The notes: a model not told the origin generated them from the sequence alone. A stretch of 64,000 nt of DNA from Emticicia soli (GCF_037860775.1 NZ_JBBEWC010000003.1:1-64000), one strand, 5' to 3'. Counted from the first letter of the stretch, positions 40,711 to 49,630 are shown. Numbers and translations: made by a program.

Positions 40711-41514
40711 TTAAGCGTAAGGATTACTTACGTTCTTCGGTGCGCTGGTTTCTTTATTATTAAAACGTTTTACGGCATCAACAGCCCCATGTTTAAGTAA
40801 AGTGGTATCGCTGGCTGCTGTTACAAATCTAAAACCCATTTCCGACATTTTTATAGCTGCCTCAGGCGAAGGACATTGGATTCCGGCAATGATGTTGTTT
40901 TTTGCACAGGCGTTCAGTACTTTCTCAAAAGCTTTCAGTAGTTCAATATCATCAAAATCGCCTTGACGAGGGCGGCGCATTGATATACTTAAATCCCAGG
41001 GGCCTACATACAGGCCAGTCATGGTAGCAGTTTTGGCAATATCGTCTACATTTTTTAATGCTTCTGCTGTTTCAATCATCGACATTGTTACTATTTCCTC
41101 TGCTGATTTCTCGAAATAGCCCTCACCACCATATACACTCGCTCTTACAGGGCCAAAACTTCTGTAGCCATGTGGTACATATCGGCATGCACCTACAAAA
41201 CTTTCCGACTCTTCACGGGTGTTAATCATAGGGCATATAATGCCATAAGCACCCATATCAAGCATTTTCATGTGTGTAGCGGGGTCATTCCATTGAACTC
41301 TCACTAAAGGCACAGTATCAGTAGTAGAAATAGCTTGCAACATGGTCAGAATCGTCATGTGGTCGCTTGCCAGCCCATGCTGTGCGTCAATAGTCATGGC
41401 ATCAAAGCCCGAATGAGCCAGAACTTCGGCTGTCCATGACGACGGAATCGTTACCCAGGCATTTACTACGGTTTTATCTTCTTTCCAGAGTTGTTTCAAT
41501 CGGTTAGGGCGCAT
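40711..41514 (-). CDS. HpcH/HpaI-family aldolase
   Basis: Class II pyruvate-type aldolase of 267 residues (2-keto-3-deoxy acid or 4-hydroxy-2-ketoheptanedioate type). Visible: DAMTIDAQHG near 40 (catalytic His region), VRVQWNDP, YGIICPMINTREES, MIETAEALKN with the metal-binding Glu, and YVGPWDLSIS with the metal-binding Asp. Normal length. It probably splits a sugar-acid-derived keto acid to pyruvate and an aldehyde, fitting the sugar-oxidising neighbours, but substrate is not determined. Converges with the dehydrogenase gene. Confidence 0.9.
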   Translation of the reverse strand: MRPNRLKQLWKEDKTVVNAWVTIPSSWTAEVLAHSGFDAMTIDAQHGLASDHMTILTMLQAISTTDTVPLVRVQWNDPATHMKMLDMGAYGIICPMINTREESESFVGACRYVPHGYRSFGPVRASVYGGEGYFEKSAEEIVTMSMIETAEALKNVDDIAKTATMTGLYVGPWDLSISMRRPRQGDFDDIELLKAFEKVLNACAKNNIIAGIQCPSPEAAIKMSEMGFRFVTAASDTTLLKHGAVDAVKRFNNKETSAPKNVSNPYA

Positions 41515-41562
41515 CTGTTTTGTAAGTTTTTGTGGTTAATACTGGCTTGGTGCAAGTAAATA

Positions 41563-42018
41563 CTATTCGTCTCTCATGCGTTCACGAGAAACATCTCTTT
41601 CTTTAATGCTCTCACGCTTATCATAGAGTTTTTTACCTTTTGCCAGCGCGATTTCTAATTTAGCTAATCCGCCATCATTAATAAACAAGCGTGTCGGAAT
41701 CACCGTTAAACCTTTATCTGTCAGTTTATTATCAAGGCGTTTCAATTCTCTTTTCTTTAATAAGAGTTTTCTGTCACGCAGCGGCTCGTGGTTATAGTGT
41801 GTGCCTTGGTCGTATTTAGATATATTCAGGTTTTTTACAAACAGCTCACCATCTACAAAAAAACAATAGGCATCGGTCATATTAAATTTATTCATCCGAA
41901 TCGACTTAATCTCTGTGCCTGTCAATACCATTCCCGCATCATATTTCTCCAGGAAGAAATACTCAAACCCTGCTTTTTTATTAAATACATCAATCTTTTT
42001 TGCAATTTTCTCTTTCAT
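41563..42018 (-). CDS. smpB: SsrA-binding protein
   Basis: Partner of tmRNA in trans-translation rescue of stalled ribosomes. The 151 residues match SmpB throughout: NKKAGFEYFFLEKYDAGMVL, GTEIKSIRMNKFNMTDAYCF, HEPLRDRKLLLKKRELKRL and KGLTVIPTRLFINDGGLAKLE. The C-terminal basic tail (KGKKLYDKRESIKERDVSRE) inserts into the mRNA channel. No ssrA gene was recognised nearby. The promoter is probably TTTG/TAAATTTG at 42166-42133, inside the 858-base gap before hflX. Confidence 0.97.
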   Translation of the reverse strand: MKEKIAKKIDVFNKKAGFEYFFLEKYDAGMVLTGTEIKSIRMNKFNMTDAYCFFVDGELFVKNLNISKYDQGTHYNHEPLRDRKLLLKKRELKRLDNKLTDKGLTVIPTRLFINDGGLAKLEIALAKGKKLYDKRESIKERDVSRERMRDE

Positions 42019-42132
42019 ATGCTTTTAAACTATTGAGTAGAGTATATATAGTATACTCTTATAAACTGAACTTTGTTATAACAAATGCACTAAATGCGAA
42101 GCGCTTTGTTGGTAAAAGTTTAATGAGTAATA

Positions 42133-42166
42133 CAAATTTAAGAATAAAAAAAATCCCTGCCTCAAA
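42133..42166 (-). promoter_or_regulatory. Predicted smpB promoter
   Basis: On the minus strand, TTTG (42166-42163), a 22-base spacer (slightly long) and TAAATTTG (42140-42133). It overlaps the terminator of the small upstream unit. Confidence 0.4.
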
Positions 42167-42182
42167 AATAGTGACAGGGATT
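42152..42182 (-). terminator. Terminator of a small minus-strand unit upstream of smpB
   Basis: Eight-bp stem AATCCCTG / CAGGGATT (more pairing inside), followed on the minus strand by a run of Ts. It implies transcription coming from 42.2-42.3 kb on the minus strand. Confidence 0.75.
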
Positions 42183-42260
42183 CCGACTTACGTGCTTTCC
42201 TAATAATCCATGTATAAGCTCTATCTGGATTCGATTCCAAGTGAGAAATTTCAAAATCAT
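42162..42260 (-). CDS. Possible 32-residue peptide or small RNA
   Basis: A short ORF (MILKFLTWNRIQIELIHGLL and a further 12 residues) begins 18 bases after an exact -7 box TAACTTTG (minus strand, 42285-42278), and its stop lies inside the terminator hairpin at 42152-42182. Promoter-like box, ORF and terminator together suggest a transcript of about 120 nt. It may equally be a non-coding RNA with chance coding; no family recognised. The possible -33 TTTG is 17 bases away, shorter than usual. Confidence 0.35.
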   Translation of the reverse strand: MILKFLTWNRIQIELIHGLLGKHVSRNPCHYF

Positions 42261-42285
42261 AATGAAATCTCTCTGAGCAAAGTTA

Positions 42286-42876
42286 AATAGTTTTGTGATA
42301 CTCAAATAATCCTCACTTTCCGCATGCAATTCCTCAAATTGTGTATCTGTATTTAAACTTTGCGGGTACTCCGGTTAAGTAGCGCAATTTATGATATAAA
42401 ACATGAAAACGCAATTAAAATAGAAATTTTCTTAAAGGAACACCCAATAAAATAACTGTTTTACTTTTTTTCATGCTTAGTAACGCTGAAATTAACATTC
42501 TAAAACTATGCCAAGTTTATTGTTTTATTTATTAAGGGGATATATTTTTTTGCAAATAATTGATAGTCAATAAATTATTTTTGTATCCCTTTATTATACG
42601 TACTTCAAATCTGTGCGTAAATTTATTCAAAAAAAAATGTAATTAATTTATTTTTTTTTGTTATATTTATATACTTGCCAAAAAAAGCCCGTTTTTTTGG
42701 CAAAAACAAAGGTAAACAGGAAAAAGTCGCTTACTCTTCTCCACTTTCGGCTTTTCTGTATTGCTTTTAAGTAAGATACTCTATGGAATATAATCTGCTC
42801 AGAACGTGTAATTTAGGGTAGAAACTTTTCATATAGTTTAGTAGTTATTTTTAAGGAAATCAAATATTAGTTAAAA
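42286..42876. other. Long AT-rich intergenic region before hflX
   Basis: About 590 bases with no convincing ORF or hairpin. Several long A/T runs (for example around 42630-42660). It probably holds the hflX promoter, but no exact consensus was found. I looked for a tmRNA here and did not see one. Confidence 0.5.
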
Positions 42877-44112
42877 TTGCTTAATTCACCCATTTTTTCT
42901 ACTGCAAAACATCAGGAAACCGCTGTATTGGTTGGTTTGATTACGCAGAAACAAAACGCTGAGCGTACGTACGACTACCTCAACGAATTAGAGTTTTTGG
43001 CTACCACAGCCGGAGTTGTTACTAAAAAAACATTTGTACAAAGGCTGGATAGAGCCGACCAGAAAACGTTTGTCGGTAAAGGTAAACTTGAAGAAATTGA
43101 AACCTGGATTATCGACAATCCGGTTGATACGATAATTTTTGACGACGACCTAACGCCTTCTCAGGTACGTAACCTAGAGGCGGCTTTTAAGGATATAAAG
43201 ATTCTTGACAGAAGTTTATTAATTCTGAATATTTTCTCGCAACGTGCCAGAACAGACCAGGCCAAGCGGCAGGTAGAGCTGGCGCAATACCAGTATTTGC
43301 TTCCTCGCCTTACCCGTATGTGGTCTCACTTAAGCCGCCAGAAAGGGGGTATTGGTATGCGTGGTCCGGGAGAAAAAGAATTAGAAACCGATAAACGGAT
43401 TGTGCAGGATAGAATTGCTTTTCTGAAAGATAAATTAGATAAGATAGATAAGCAAAGTGTTACTCGTCGTAAAGAACGTAGCCGCTTGGTGCGTGTTGCT
43501 TTGGTAGGTTATACCAACGTGGGCAAATCTACTTTGATGCGCCGACTGGCAAAAGCCGAGGTATTTGCCGAAAACAAATTATTTGCCACTATCGACTCTA
43601 CTGTTAGAAAGGTAGTATTAGGAAATATTCCATTTCTATTGACCGATACAGTAGGGTTTATCAGAAAACTACCTACAACGCTTATTGAATCGTTTAAATC
43701 TACCTTAGATGAAATTCGTGAAGCCGATGTCTTGATTCATGTAGTAGATATTTCGCATCCTGCTTTTGAAGAGCAGATTGAGGTAGTAAACTCAACATTG
43801 GCCGAAATCGGTGCTGCTGAGAAACCTACCGTGTTGGTATTTAATAAGCTAGACCTCTTTAAACCTGAGTCGGAAGAGAACCTTGATGAGCATCTGGAAA
43901 CAATAACAGAAGATGACTTGCAACGGAATCTGGAAAAATTGAAAAAGAGTTATCTGACTAAAAACACCGAGAATGTGGTGTTTGTCTCGGCTGAGCACAA
44001 AGAAAATATCAGCGAGTTGCGTGATATTCTCTTAGATAAAGTTCAGAAAAAACATTTTAAGATTTATCCAAACTGGGACCCTACGCTTAATCCGATGTAT
44101 GAGTGGCAGTAA
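42877..44112 (+). CDS. hflX: Ribosome-associated GTPase HflX
   Basis: GTPase that splits stalled or inactive 70S ribosomes. The 411 residues have the HflX N-domain (ERTYDYLNELEFLATTAG, DNPVDTIIFDDDLTPSQVRN), a helical linker with GGIGMRGPGEKELETDKR, and a TRAFAC GTPase domain: G1 GYTNVGKS (211-218), G3 DTVGFI, G4 NKLD. The start appears to be TTG at 42877 (MLNSPIFSTAKHQE); no suitable ATG is near. It is followed by rnr 77 bases after its stop, so hflX-rnr-acyl-CoA dehydrogenase may be one operon. Confidence 0.96.
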   Translation: MLNSPIFSTAKHQETAVLVGLITQKQNAERTYDYLNELEFLATTAGVVTKKTFVQRLDRADQKTFVGKGKLEEIETWIIDNPVDTIIFDDDLTPSQVRNLEAAFKDIKILDRSLLILNIFSQRARTDQAKRQVELAQYQYLLPRLTRMWSHLSRQKGGIGMRGPGEKELETDKRIVQDRIAFLKDKLDKIDKQSVTRRKERSRLVRVALVGYTNVGKSTLMRRLAKAEVFAENKLFATIDSTVRKVVLGNIPFLLTDTVGFIRKLPTTLIESFKSTLDEIREADVLIHVVDISHPAFEEQIEVVNSTLAEIGAAEKPTVLVFNKLDLFKPESEENLDEHLETITEDDLQRNLEKLKKSYLTKNTENVVFVSAEHKENISELRDILLDKVQKKHFKIYPNWDPTLNPMYEWQ

Positions 44113-44189
44113 ACCAGATTATTATAGACACACAACTTGATTACCATCATTCAACCAAACTAAATAATAAAATTTATAACAGGCGGATA

Positions 44190-46622
44190 ATGAATTCGCC
44201 ACACAACAAAATGGCAAAGAATAAACATCAATCATATTATGACCAACAAAAGGCCGAGATTCTGGCTTTTTTGTCGGTTAATACCACACAACCTTATACA
44301 CTGCAAGATCTTTTTCAGCATTATGATGTGCGCAATAAGCAGGAAAAACAGCTTTTTGGTATGGTAATAGAAGACTTGCAGCAAGAAGGTAAGATATATG
44401 AGGTAGAAAAAGGAAAATACACTGTCGATGCCGAAGCTAATGCGGTTGTTGGTCGTCTCGACCACGTCAATCAACGCTTTGGTTTTATCAGACATGAAGA
44501 AGGCAAACCCGATATATGGGTAAGTGCCGACGACCTGAATGGCGCCATAGATGGCGATTTAGTAAAAGTAGCAACATTCGGAGAGTTTTACCGCAAAGGC
44601 GATAACCCCGAAGGAAAAGTAATAGAAATTTTAGAGAGAGGAAGGAGTGAGATAGTAGGAAAAGTACAGGTATTTGGCAACTATGCCCTTGTAAAACCCG
44701 ACCACAAAAGCCTGCACGAAGATATTTTTATTCCGAAAGATAAAATTAATGGGGCTACTAAAAATGACCTCGTTATTGTAAAAATTCATTCGTATCCTAC
44801 CAATACCCAACAGGCAGTAGGCGAAATAATAGAAATTTTAGGTAAAGCAGGTGAAAATAACGCTGAAATGCACGCCATTTTAGCAGAGTTTGGCTTGCCT
44901 ATCAGATTCCCGAAAGAAATTGAAGAAGAAGCTGAGGGAATTTCGGAGGCTATCGAAGAGGCAGAAATTAAAAAAAGAAGAGATTTCAGAGATATTCTTA
45001 CTTTTACGATTGACCCTCATGATGCCAAAGATTTTGACGATGCACTGAGTTTCAAAGAGCTAGAGAACGGAAACTACGAAATAGGTGTACATATTGCTGA
45101 CGTAACGCATTATGTAAAACCAAATACAAGATTAGAAGAAGAGGCTCTGAATCGTGCTACTTCGGTCTATCTGGTAGATAGAACAATTCCGATGTTACCA
45201 GAGAAACTATCAAATAACCTTTGTTCGCTTCGCCCAAATGAAGATAAACTTACGTTTTCGGCAGTTTTTGAAATGAGCCACGATGGACGTGTAGTAGGAG
45301 AGTGGTTTGGCCGTACGGTAATTCATTCTGACAAAAGGTTTACCTACGAAGAGGCACAGGAGATTCTGGAAATAGAAGACGAGCAGGTATGGACAGATGA
45401 AATAACATCAAAATACGGTAAGCCTTTACATACGCTTAATCATATTGCAAAAATTCTGAAAAAAGAACGTTTCAAAAAAGGAGCTATCAACTTTGAAACC
45501 AATGAGGTAAAATTCAGATTAGATGAGAAAGGCAAGCCGCTTGGCGTAGTACTGAAAATCAGAAAAGACTCGCATAAATTGATTGAAGAATTTATGCTAT
45601 TGGCCAATAAAAAAGTGGCTGAGTTTGTCTTTAATTTGGGCAAAAAGAAAGGTAAAGAAAAAGAGGGCGAAGAACAAGAGAGCGGCAATACGATGGTATA
45701 TCGCACGCACGAACCACCAAATCCGGAAAAATTGCAGAATTTTGCCAATTTTGCCGCACGTCTTGGTTTTACTATTAAAACTGATTCGGAGAAAGGGCTA
45801 TCGACTACCATGAATAAAATGATGGAAGAGGTAGAAGGTACAGGCGTGCAAAATGTGCTGGAGCAACTGGCCGTAAGAACCATGTCTAAGGCACGCTATA
45901 CAACTGAGCCGCTTGGGCACTTTGGTCTGGCTTTTGAGCATTATAGCCACTTTACGTCTCCAATCCGTCGTTATCCTGACATGATGGCGCACCGCTTGTT
46001 GCAAAATTACCTTGATAAGAAAAAAGCCCCAAGTCTGGAAGAATACGAAAAGAAATCGAAGCATTCGTCAGACCGTGAGAAACTGGCTGCTGAAGCAGAA
46101 CGTGCCTCAATTAAATATAAGCAAGTGGAGTACATGAGTATGCAAGACCACCAGACTATTTTTGATGGGGTTGTAACAGGTGTAACCGACTTCGGAATTT
46201 TTGTTGAAATTACAAGCACCAGTTGCGAAGGCATGGTACGTCTGGCTGATTTGAACGATGATTTCTATGAATTAGATAAAGAGAATTTCAGAATTGTAGG
46301 TAAACGCACCGGACGAATCATTACTTTTGGCGAGGCTGTAAAAGTACGTGTAAAAGCTACTGACCTTGAGCGCCGAAGCATGGACTTAGAACTGGTAGGC
46401 GTAGCTGGAAAAGCCTTTAAATCATCGTCAGGCATGACTTCTAAATCGAGAAGAGGTTCATCTAACGGGCGTGGCGGAAGAGGTGCTTCATCAAGAAGCG
46501 ATGGAGGTAGAGGCGGCTCATCAAGGAGTGATGGAGGTAGAAGTGGTTCAAAAAGAAGTTCTACGAGTAGTTCAGATAAAAGCAGTTCGAACAAAGATAA
46601 AGGCAAACGAAGAAGAAGATAG
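44190..46622 (+). CDS. rnr: Ribonuclease R
   Basis: Processive 3'-5' exoribonuclease of the RNB family. About 810 residues: an N-terminal helix-turn-helix (QPYTLQDLFQHYD), two cold-shock-type domains, the RNB catalytic domain with DPHDAKDFDDALS (from Asp275), an S1 domain (DGVVTGVTDFGIFVEI) and a basic Ser/Gly/Arg-rich tail (about residues 745-810) built partly of a 10-residue repeat. ATG at 44190 has AGGCGG just upstream; ATG at 44211 (MAKNKHQS) is an alternative. The long frame from 44103 overlaps hflX and is not the start. Confidence 0.95.
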   Translation: MNSPHNKMAKNKHQSYYDQQKAEILAFLSVNTTQPYTLQDLFQHYDVRNKQEKQLFGMVIEDLQQEGKIYEVEKGKYTVDAEANAVVGRLDHVNQRFGFIRHEEGKPDIWVSADDLNGAIDGDLVKVATFGEFYRKGDNPEGKVIEILERGRSEIVGKVQVFGNYALVKPDHKSLHEDIFIPKDKINGATKNDLVIVKIHSYPTNTQQAVGEIIEILGKAGENNAEMHAILAEFGLPIRFPKEIEEEAEGISEAIEEAEIKKRRDFRDILTFTIDPHDAKDFDDALSFKELENGNYEIGVHIADVTHYVKPNTRLEEEALNRATSVYLVDRTIPMLPEKLSNNLCSLRPNEDKLTFSAVFEMSHDGRVVGEWFGRTVIHSDKRFTYEEAQEILEIEDEQVWTDEITSKYGKPLHTLNHIAKILKKERFKKGAINFETNEVKFRLDEKGKPLGVVLKIRKDSHKLIEEFMLLANKKVAEFVFNLGKKKGKEKEGEEQESGNTMVYRTHEPPNPEKLQNFANFAARLGFTIKTDSEKGLSTTMNKMMEEVEGTGVQNVLEQLAVRTMSKARYTTEPLGHFGLAFEHYSHFTSPIRRYPDMMAHRLLQNYLDKKKAPSLEEYEKKSKHSSDREKLAAEAERASIKYKQVEYMSMQDHQTIFDGVVTGVTDFGIFVEITSTSCEGMVRLADLNDDFYELDKENFRIVGKRTGRIITFGEAVKVRVKATDLERRSMDLELVGVAGKAFKSSSGMTSKSRRGSSNGRGGRGASSRSDGGRGGSSRSDGGRSGSKRSSTSSSDKSSSNKDKGKRRRR
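46488..46547 (+). repeat. Two 30-bp tandem repeats in the rnr tail
   Basis: Two adjacent units encode SSRSDGGRGG and SSRSDGGRSG, differing at a few bases. Such in-frame units can expand or shrink without breaking the gene. Confidence 0.8.
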
Positions 46623-46623
46623 T

Positions 46624-48414
46624 ATGTTTTTTTCAAAGCGAGATATTCAGTTTAACCTATATGAAGTGCTTCATAGCGAAGCACTTACGCAATATCCATA
46701 CTTTCAGGACCATAATCGTGAATCGTTCGATATGGTGCTGGATGCCGCCCAGCAGATAGCCGAAAAAATGCTGTATCCGCTCCTGACACAAATGGACCGT
46801 AAAGAGCCGCAGTTAGTAGATGGTAAGATAAGGGTACACCCCGGCATGAAACCAATTGTAAAGCAATTCGGGCAAGATGGCTGGATTAACGCTGGTTTCT
46901 CGTATGATGAAGGCGGACAACAACTCCCTGCAACAATACTTAATGCAGCAGGTTTTATCTTTCAGACTGCCAATTATTCGGCAAGTGTTTTTCCGTTTCT
47001 AACAACCGGAGCCGCTAATCTGATTCGTAGCTTTGGTTCTAAGGCTTTAATAGAGACCTTTACCCCAAAAATGTATTCCGGCGAGTGGCAAGGCACTATG
47101 GCGCTAACCGAACCTAATGCCGGAAGTTCATTATCTGATATTACAACACTGGCAGAGCCTACCGAACAAGAGGGTGTTTATAAACTAAAAGGACAGAAAA
47201 TATTTATCTCGTGCGGAGACCATGATGCCTGCGATAATGTAGTGCACCTGATGCTGGCTAAAATCAAAGGAGCACCGCTGGGTGCAAAGGGTATTTCTTT
47301 GTTTGTAGTACCTCAGCAAAGGCTTGATAAAGATGGCGAATTGACACCTAACGATGTAATTACTGCCGGTGTGTATCATAAAATGGGCTACAAAGGCGCG
47401 CCTATTGCGCATCTGATGGTTGGCTCAAACGATGATTGTGAGGGCTATCTGGTAGGTGAACCGCATAAAGGCTTGGGTTATATGTTTCAGATGATGAACG
47501 AAGCCCGCATAGGTGTTGGTTTAAATGCGGTTTCTATTGGTACGGCAGCTTATCAGGCTTCTTTGGCTTATGCAAAAGAGCGCCCACAAGGTCGAAAAAT
47601 TTCGGAGAAAGACCCTACTAAACCTCAGACAAACATCATTAACCATGCTGATGTGAAGCGGATGTTGCTTTTCCAGAAAGCTGTTACCGAAGGCGCTTTT
47701 GCTTTATTGATGTATTGTAGTAAGCTGGCAGATATTGCACATGTAGCCGAAGGCGAAACCAAAGAAAGAGCACAGTTATTATTAGACTTACTAACGCCTA
47801 TTGCCAAATCGTATCCGTCTGAAATGTGTTGCTTATCTACAAGTGCCGCAGTTCAGATTCTGGGTGGTGCGGGTTATACAACCGATTTTCCGGTAGAGCA
47901 ATATTATCGTGAGGCACGTATCCACCCGATACACGAAGGTACTACGGCCATACATGGGCTTGATTTACTGGGTCGAAAAATTACAATACATCAGGGCAAA
48001 GCCGCACAGATTTTCTTTGAAGAAGTAAGAAAAACGCTTGCAGAAGCTTTAGAAATAAGCGAATTAAAGCCTTTGGCTGAGCAATTACAAAAAACTTTGG
48101 GCAAAGCTCAGCAGGTTACAGCACATTTGCTGGGTTTGGCACAAAAAGGCGAAATCGAAAAATATTTATCTGATGCTACACTATATCTGGAGTTGTTTGG
48201 CGTCATTACCATTGGCTGGCAGTGGCTTAAGCAAGCAATTATTGCTCAACAAAGCCTTGCTCAAGCCCATGCTGCAGACCATGATTTTTATCAGGGGAAA
48301 GTAATGACGGCTCGTTATTTTTATGAATACGAACTCGTAAAAGCCGATTCATTAATGAAACGCCTTTTAAGTGCAGACCAGGTAACTATAGATATGCAAA
48401 GCGAATGGTTCTAA
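46624..48414 (+). CDS. Acyl-CoA dehydrogenase with C-terminal extension
   Basis: FAD flavoenzyme of 596 residues, resembling the long acyl-CoA dehydrogenases with a C-terminal helical extension. Visible: GTMALTEPNAGSSLSDITTL (substrate/FAD loop), KLKGQKIFISCGDHD, ARIGVGLNAVSIG, and REARIHPIHEGTTAIHGLDL near 430, with the probable catalytic base in HEGTT. Start is ATG at 46624, 1 base after the rnr stop, so it is translationally coupled; an upstream reading frame inside rnr is not used. Beta-oxidation or a related acyl chain oxidation is likely; chain length unknown. Confidence 0.93.
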   Translation: MFFSKRDIQFNLYEVLHSEALTQYPYFQDHNRESFDMVLDAAQQIAEKMLYPLLTQMDRKEPQLVDGKIRVHPGMKPIVKQFGQDGWINAGFSYDEGGQQLPATILNAAGFIFQTANYSASVFPFLTTGAANLIRSFGSKALIETFTPKMYSGEWQGTMALTEPNAGSSLSDITTLAEPTEQEGVYKLKGQKIFISCGDHDACDNVVHLMLAKIKGAPLGAKGISLFVVPQQRLDKDGELTPNDVITAGVYHKMGYKGAPIAHLMVGSNDDCEGYLVGEPHKGLGYMFQMMNEARIGVGLNAVSIGTAAYQASLAYAKERPQGRKISEKDPTKPQTNIINHADVKRMLLFQKAVTEGAFALLMYCSKLADIAHVAEGETKERAQLLLDLLTPIAKSYPSEMCCLSTSAAVQILGGAGYTTDFPVEQYYREARIHPIHEGTTAIHGLDLLGRKITIHQGKAAQIFFEEVRKTLAEALEISELKPLAEQLQKTLGKAQQVTAHLLGLAQKGEIEKYLSDATLYLELFGVITIGWQWLKQAIIAQQSLAQAHAADHDFYQGKVMTARYFYEYELVKADSLMKRLLSADQVTIDMQSEWF

Positions 48415-48442
48415 GCATAGTTTTTATGCTTAAAACTGTTTT

Positions 48443-48859
48443 TTAACCCTGCAAAGTATGTAGGTAAAGCCCAAACACCATCAATAAGAAATAACTAACC
48501 AAAGAAGCTGCCCCTGCATAATCTTTAGCAATGCGCTGCCCCGTAAAAAGGCATAAAATAGCAAGCATTGATAACTCCAGACCTAACACCGCAAAATCGG
48601 CCTGCCCTTCAATAAAATAGAAAATACCACCCAGAAAGCTTGTAGCACCTGCTGCCACCTCAAGAATAGTGATTGTAATAAACAAAACAGTAGAAACACT
48701 ATTGAGAAAAGTCTTGGCAAATACACTTTGTATATAAGATTTGTTACCGCCGAAATCAAACACTTTATCAAGCCCCGACTGCAGAAAAAGTACACCAGCG
48801 AAAAGGGAAATGGCTACTTGTATAACTTTAAGTAAAGTATGGTCAAAAATATCGCTCAT
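48443..48859 (-). CDS. DoxX-like four-helix membrane protein
   Basis: The 138 residues form four hydrophobic helices with the DoxX-type pattern LFAGVLFLQSGLDKVFDF near the first helix and LGLELSMLAILCLF later. DoxX-family proteins are inner-membrane and linked to redox or quinone-associated functions, but most members, including this one, are uncharacterised. It converges on the acyl-CoA dehydrogenase gene, ending 28 bases after it. Its upstream region contains a large palindromic element. Confidence 0.75.
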   Translation of the reverse strand: MSDIFDHTLLKVIQVAISLFAGVLFLQSGLDKVFDFGGNKSYIQSVFAKTFLNSVSTVLFITITILEVAAGATSFLGGIFYFIEGQADFAVLGLELSMLAILCLFTGQRIAKDYAGAASLVSYFLLMVFGLYLHTLQG

Positions 48860-48921
48860 AGTATGTTAGTTTTTTGGCAAATATAGATAAAATACTTTCT
48901 TAAAAAAGAATGCCGAATCAA

Positions 48922-49097
48922 TGAAGTTGTTTAGTATTATTTCTTTCGTTTAAAAATGTGTTGTTTTGTCTGCGACTTCATCAAATAATTTCAATCATAG
49001 CCCTGCTATGGAATTCCATTCGGGCTTTCATTATTTGATTTGTCTCGCTCAAAACACCCCTATTTTTAAAAAGAAATTAAAATACTAAACAACTTCA
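48922..49097. mobile_element. 176-bp MITE-like palindromic element
   Basis: Perfect 17-bp terminal inverted repeats (TGAAGTTGTTTAGTATT at 48922-48938 and its complement at 49081-49097). Internal matching arms include TTTAAAAAT, TGTTTTG and ATCAAATAAT around a central ATGGAATTCCAT, so the whole element can fold on itself. It encodes nothing and sits between divergent genes. No clear target-site duplication. It resembles a non-autonomous element or a large REP-like structure. Confidence 0.7.
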
Positions 49098-49160
49098 ATA
49101 TTTTGAAATCAATATTATTAAAGTGAATTTTGTGAGTTATTCAGAATATAATTTGCTATT

Positions 49161-49613
49161 ATGTACTATCCTATTCCTTCTACTCAACAAGAATTCAATC
49201 ATATTGTTGAGGGCTTCCGAGCCAGAACACTTCCTGCCAAAGAGTGGACACACGAGGCGCATCTGATTACAGGCTTATGGCATGTAGCTGAATTAGGATA
49301 CGAAAATGCTTTGGCTGAAATGCGATTAAATATTCCGGTCTATAATGAATCAACTGGAGGTATGAATACCGATTCGAGTGGGTATCATGATACCATTACG
49401 GTTTTCTGGTTATGGTTATTGAATGAGTTCTGGGAGAAATATTCAGTTGGTGCACGCTCGTTCGAGCAGGTATGTAACCAATTCTTGCAAAGCAAATACG
49501 CTGATAGAACAAACGCTTTTATTTTTTATTCTAAGGATTATCTTTTTACAACAAAAGCTCGTTTAGCAAACGTTGAGCCTGATATTCAGCCTTTAGATTT
49601 TTCAAAAATCTAA
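49161..49613 (+). CDS. Conserved-looking protein of unknown function
   Basis: The 150 residues carry a distinct N-terminal motif, ARTLPAKEWTHEAHLITGLW, with a His/Glu pair and Trp that could bind a metal or ligand. A Gly/Thr/Asp stretch follows (STGGMNTDSSGYHDTITVFW), with a mostly helical remainder. No signal peptide or membrane segment, so cytoplasmic. I recall similar uncharacterised proteins in varied bacteria but cannot name a family. ATG at 49161, 64 bases after the MITE-like element; that element might carry or disturb its promoter. Confidence 0.7.
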   Translation: MYYPIPSTQQEFNHIVEGFRARTLPAKEWTHEAHLITGLWHVAELGYENALAEMRLNIPVYNESTGGMNTDSSGYHDTITVFWLWLLNEFWEKYSVGARSFEQVCNQFLQSKYADRTNAFIFYSKDYLFTTKARLANVEPDIQPLDFSKI

Positions 49614-49630
49614 GAGTGCAATCAAGCAGA

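Noticed and set aside
42225..42245. tRNA T-arm-like sequence GGATTCGATTCC
   Set aside because: It does not form a T-stem with a 7-base TTCxxxx loop, and no acceptor or D-arm is found; it is just a small palindrome.
42019..42876. tmRNA gene next to smpB
   Set aside because: No tRNA-like ends or tag reading frame could be recognised in the gap, so ssrA is probably elsewhere.
45440..45883. 147-codon minus-strand frame inside rnr
   Set aside because: Antisense to the conserved RNB domain; composition is Ser/Phe-rich as expected for a shadow frame.
46265..46636. Long minus-strand Leu/Pro-rich frame opposite the rnr tail
   Set aside because: It is the mirror of the Ser/Gly/Arg repeat coding region; low complexity with no independent start or family signal.
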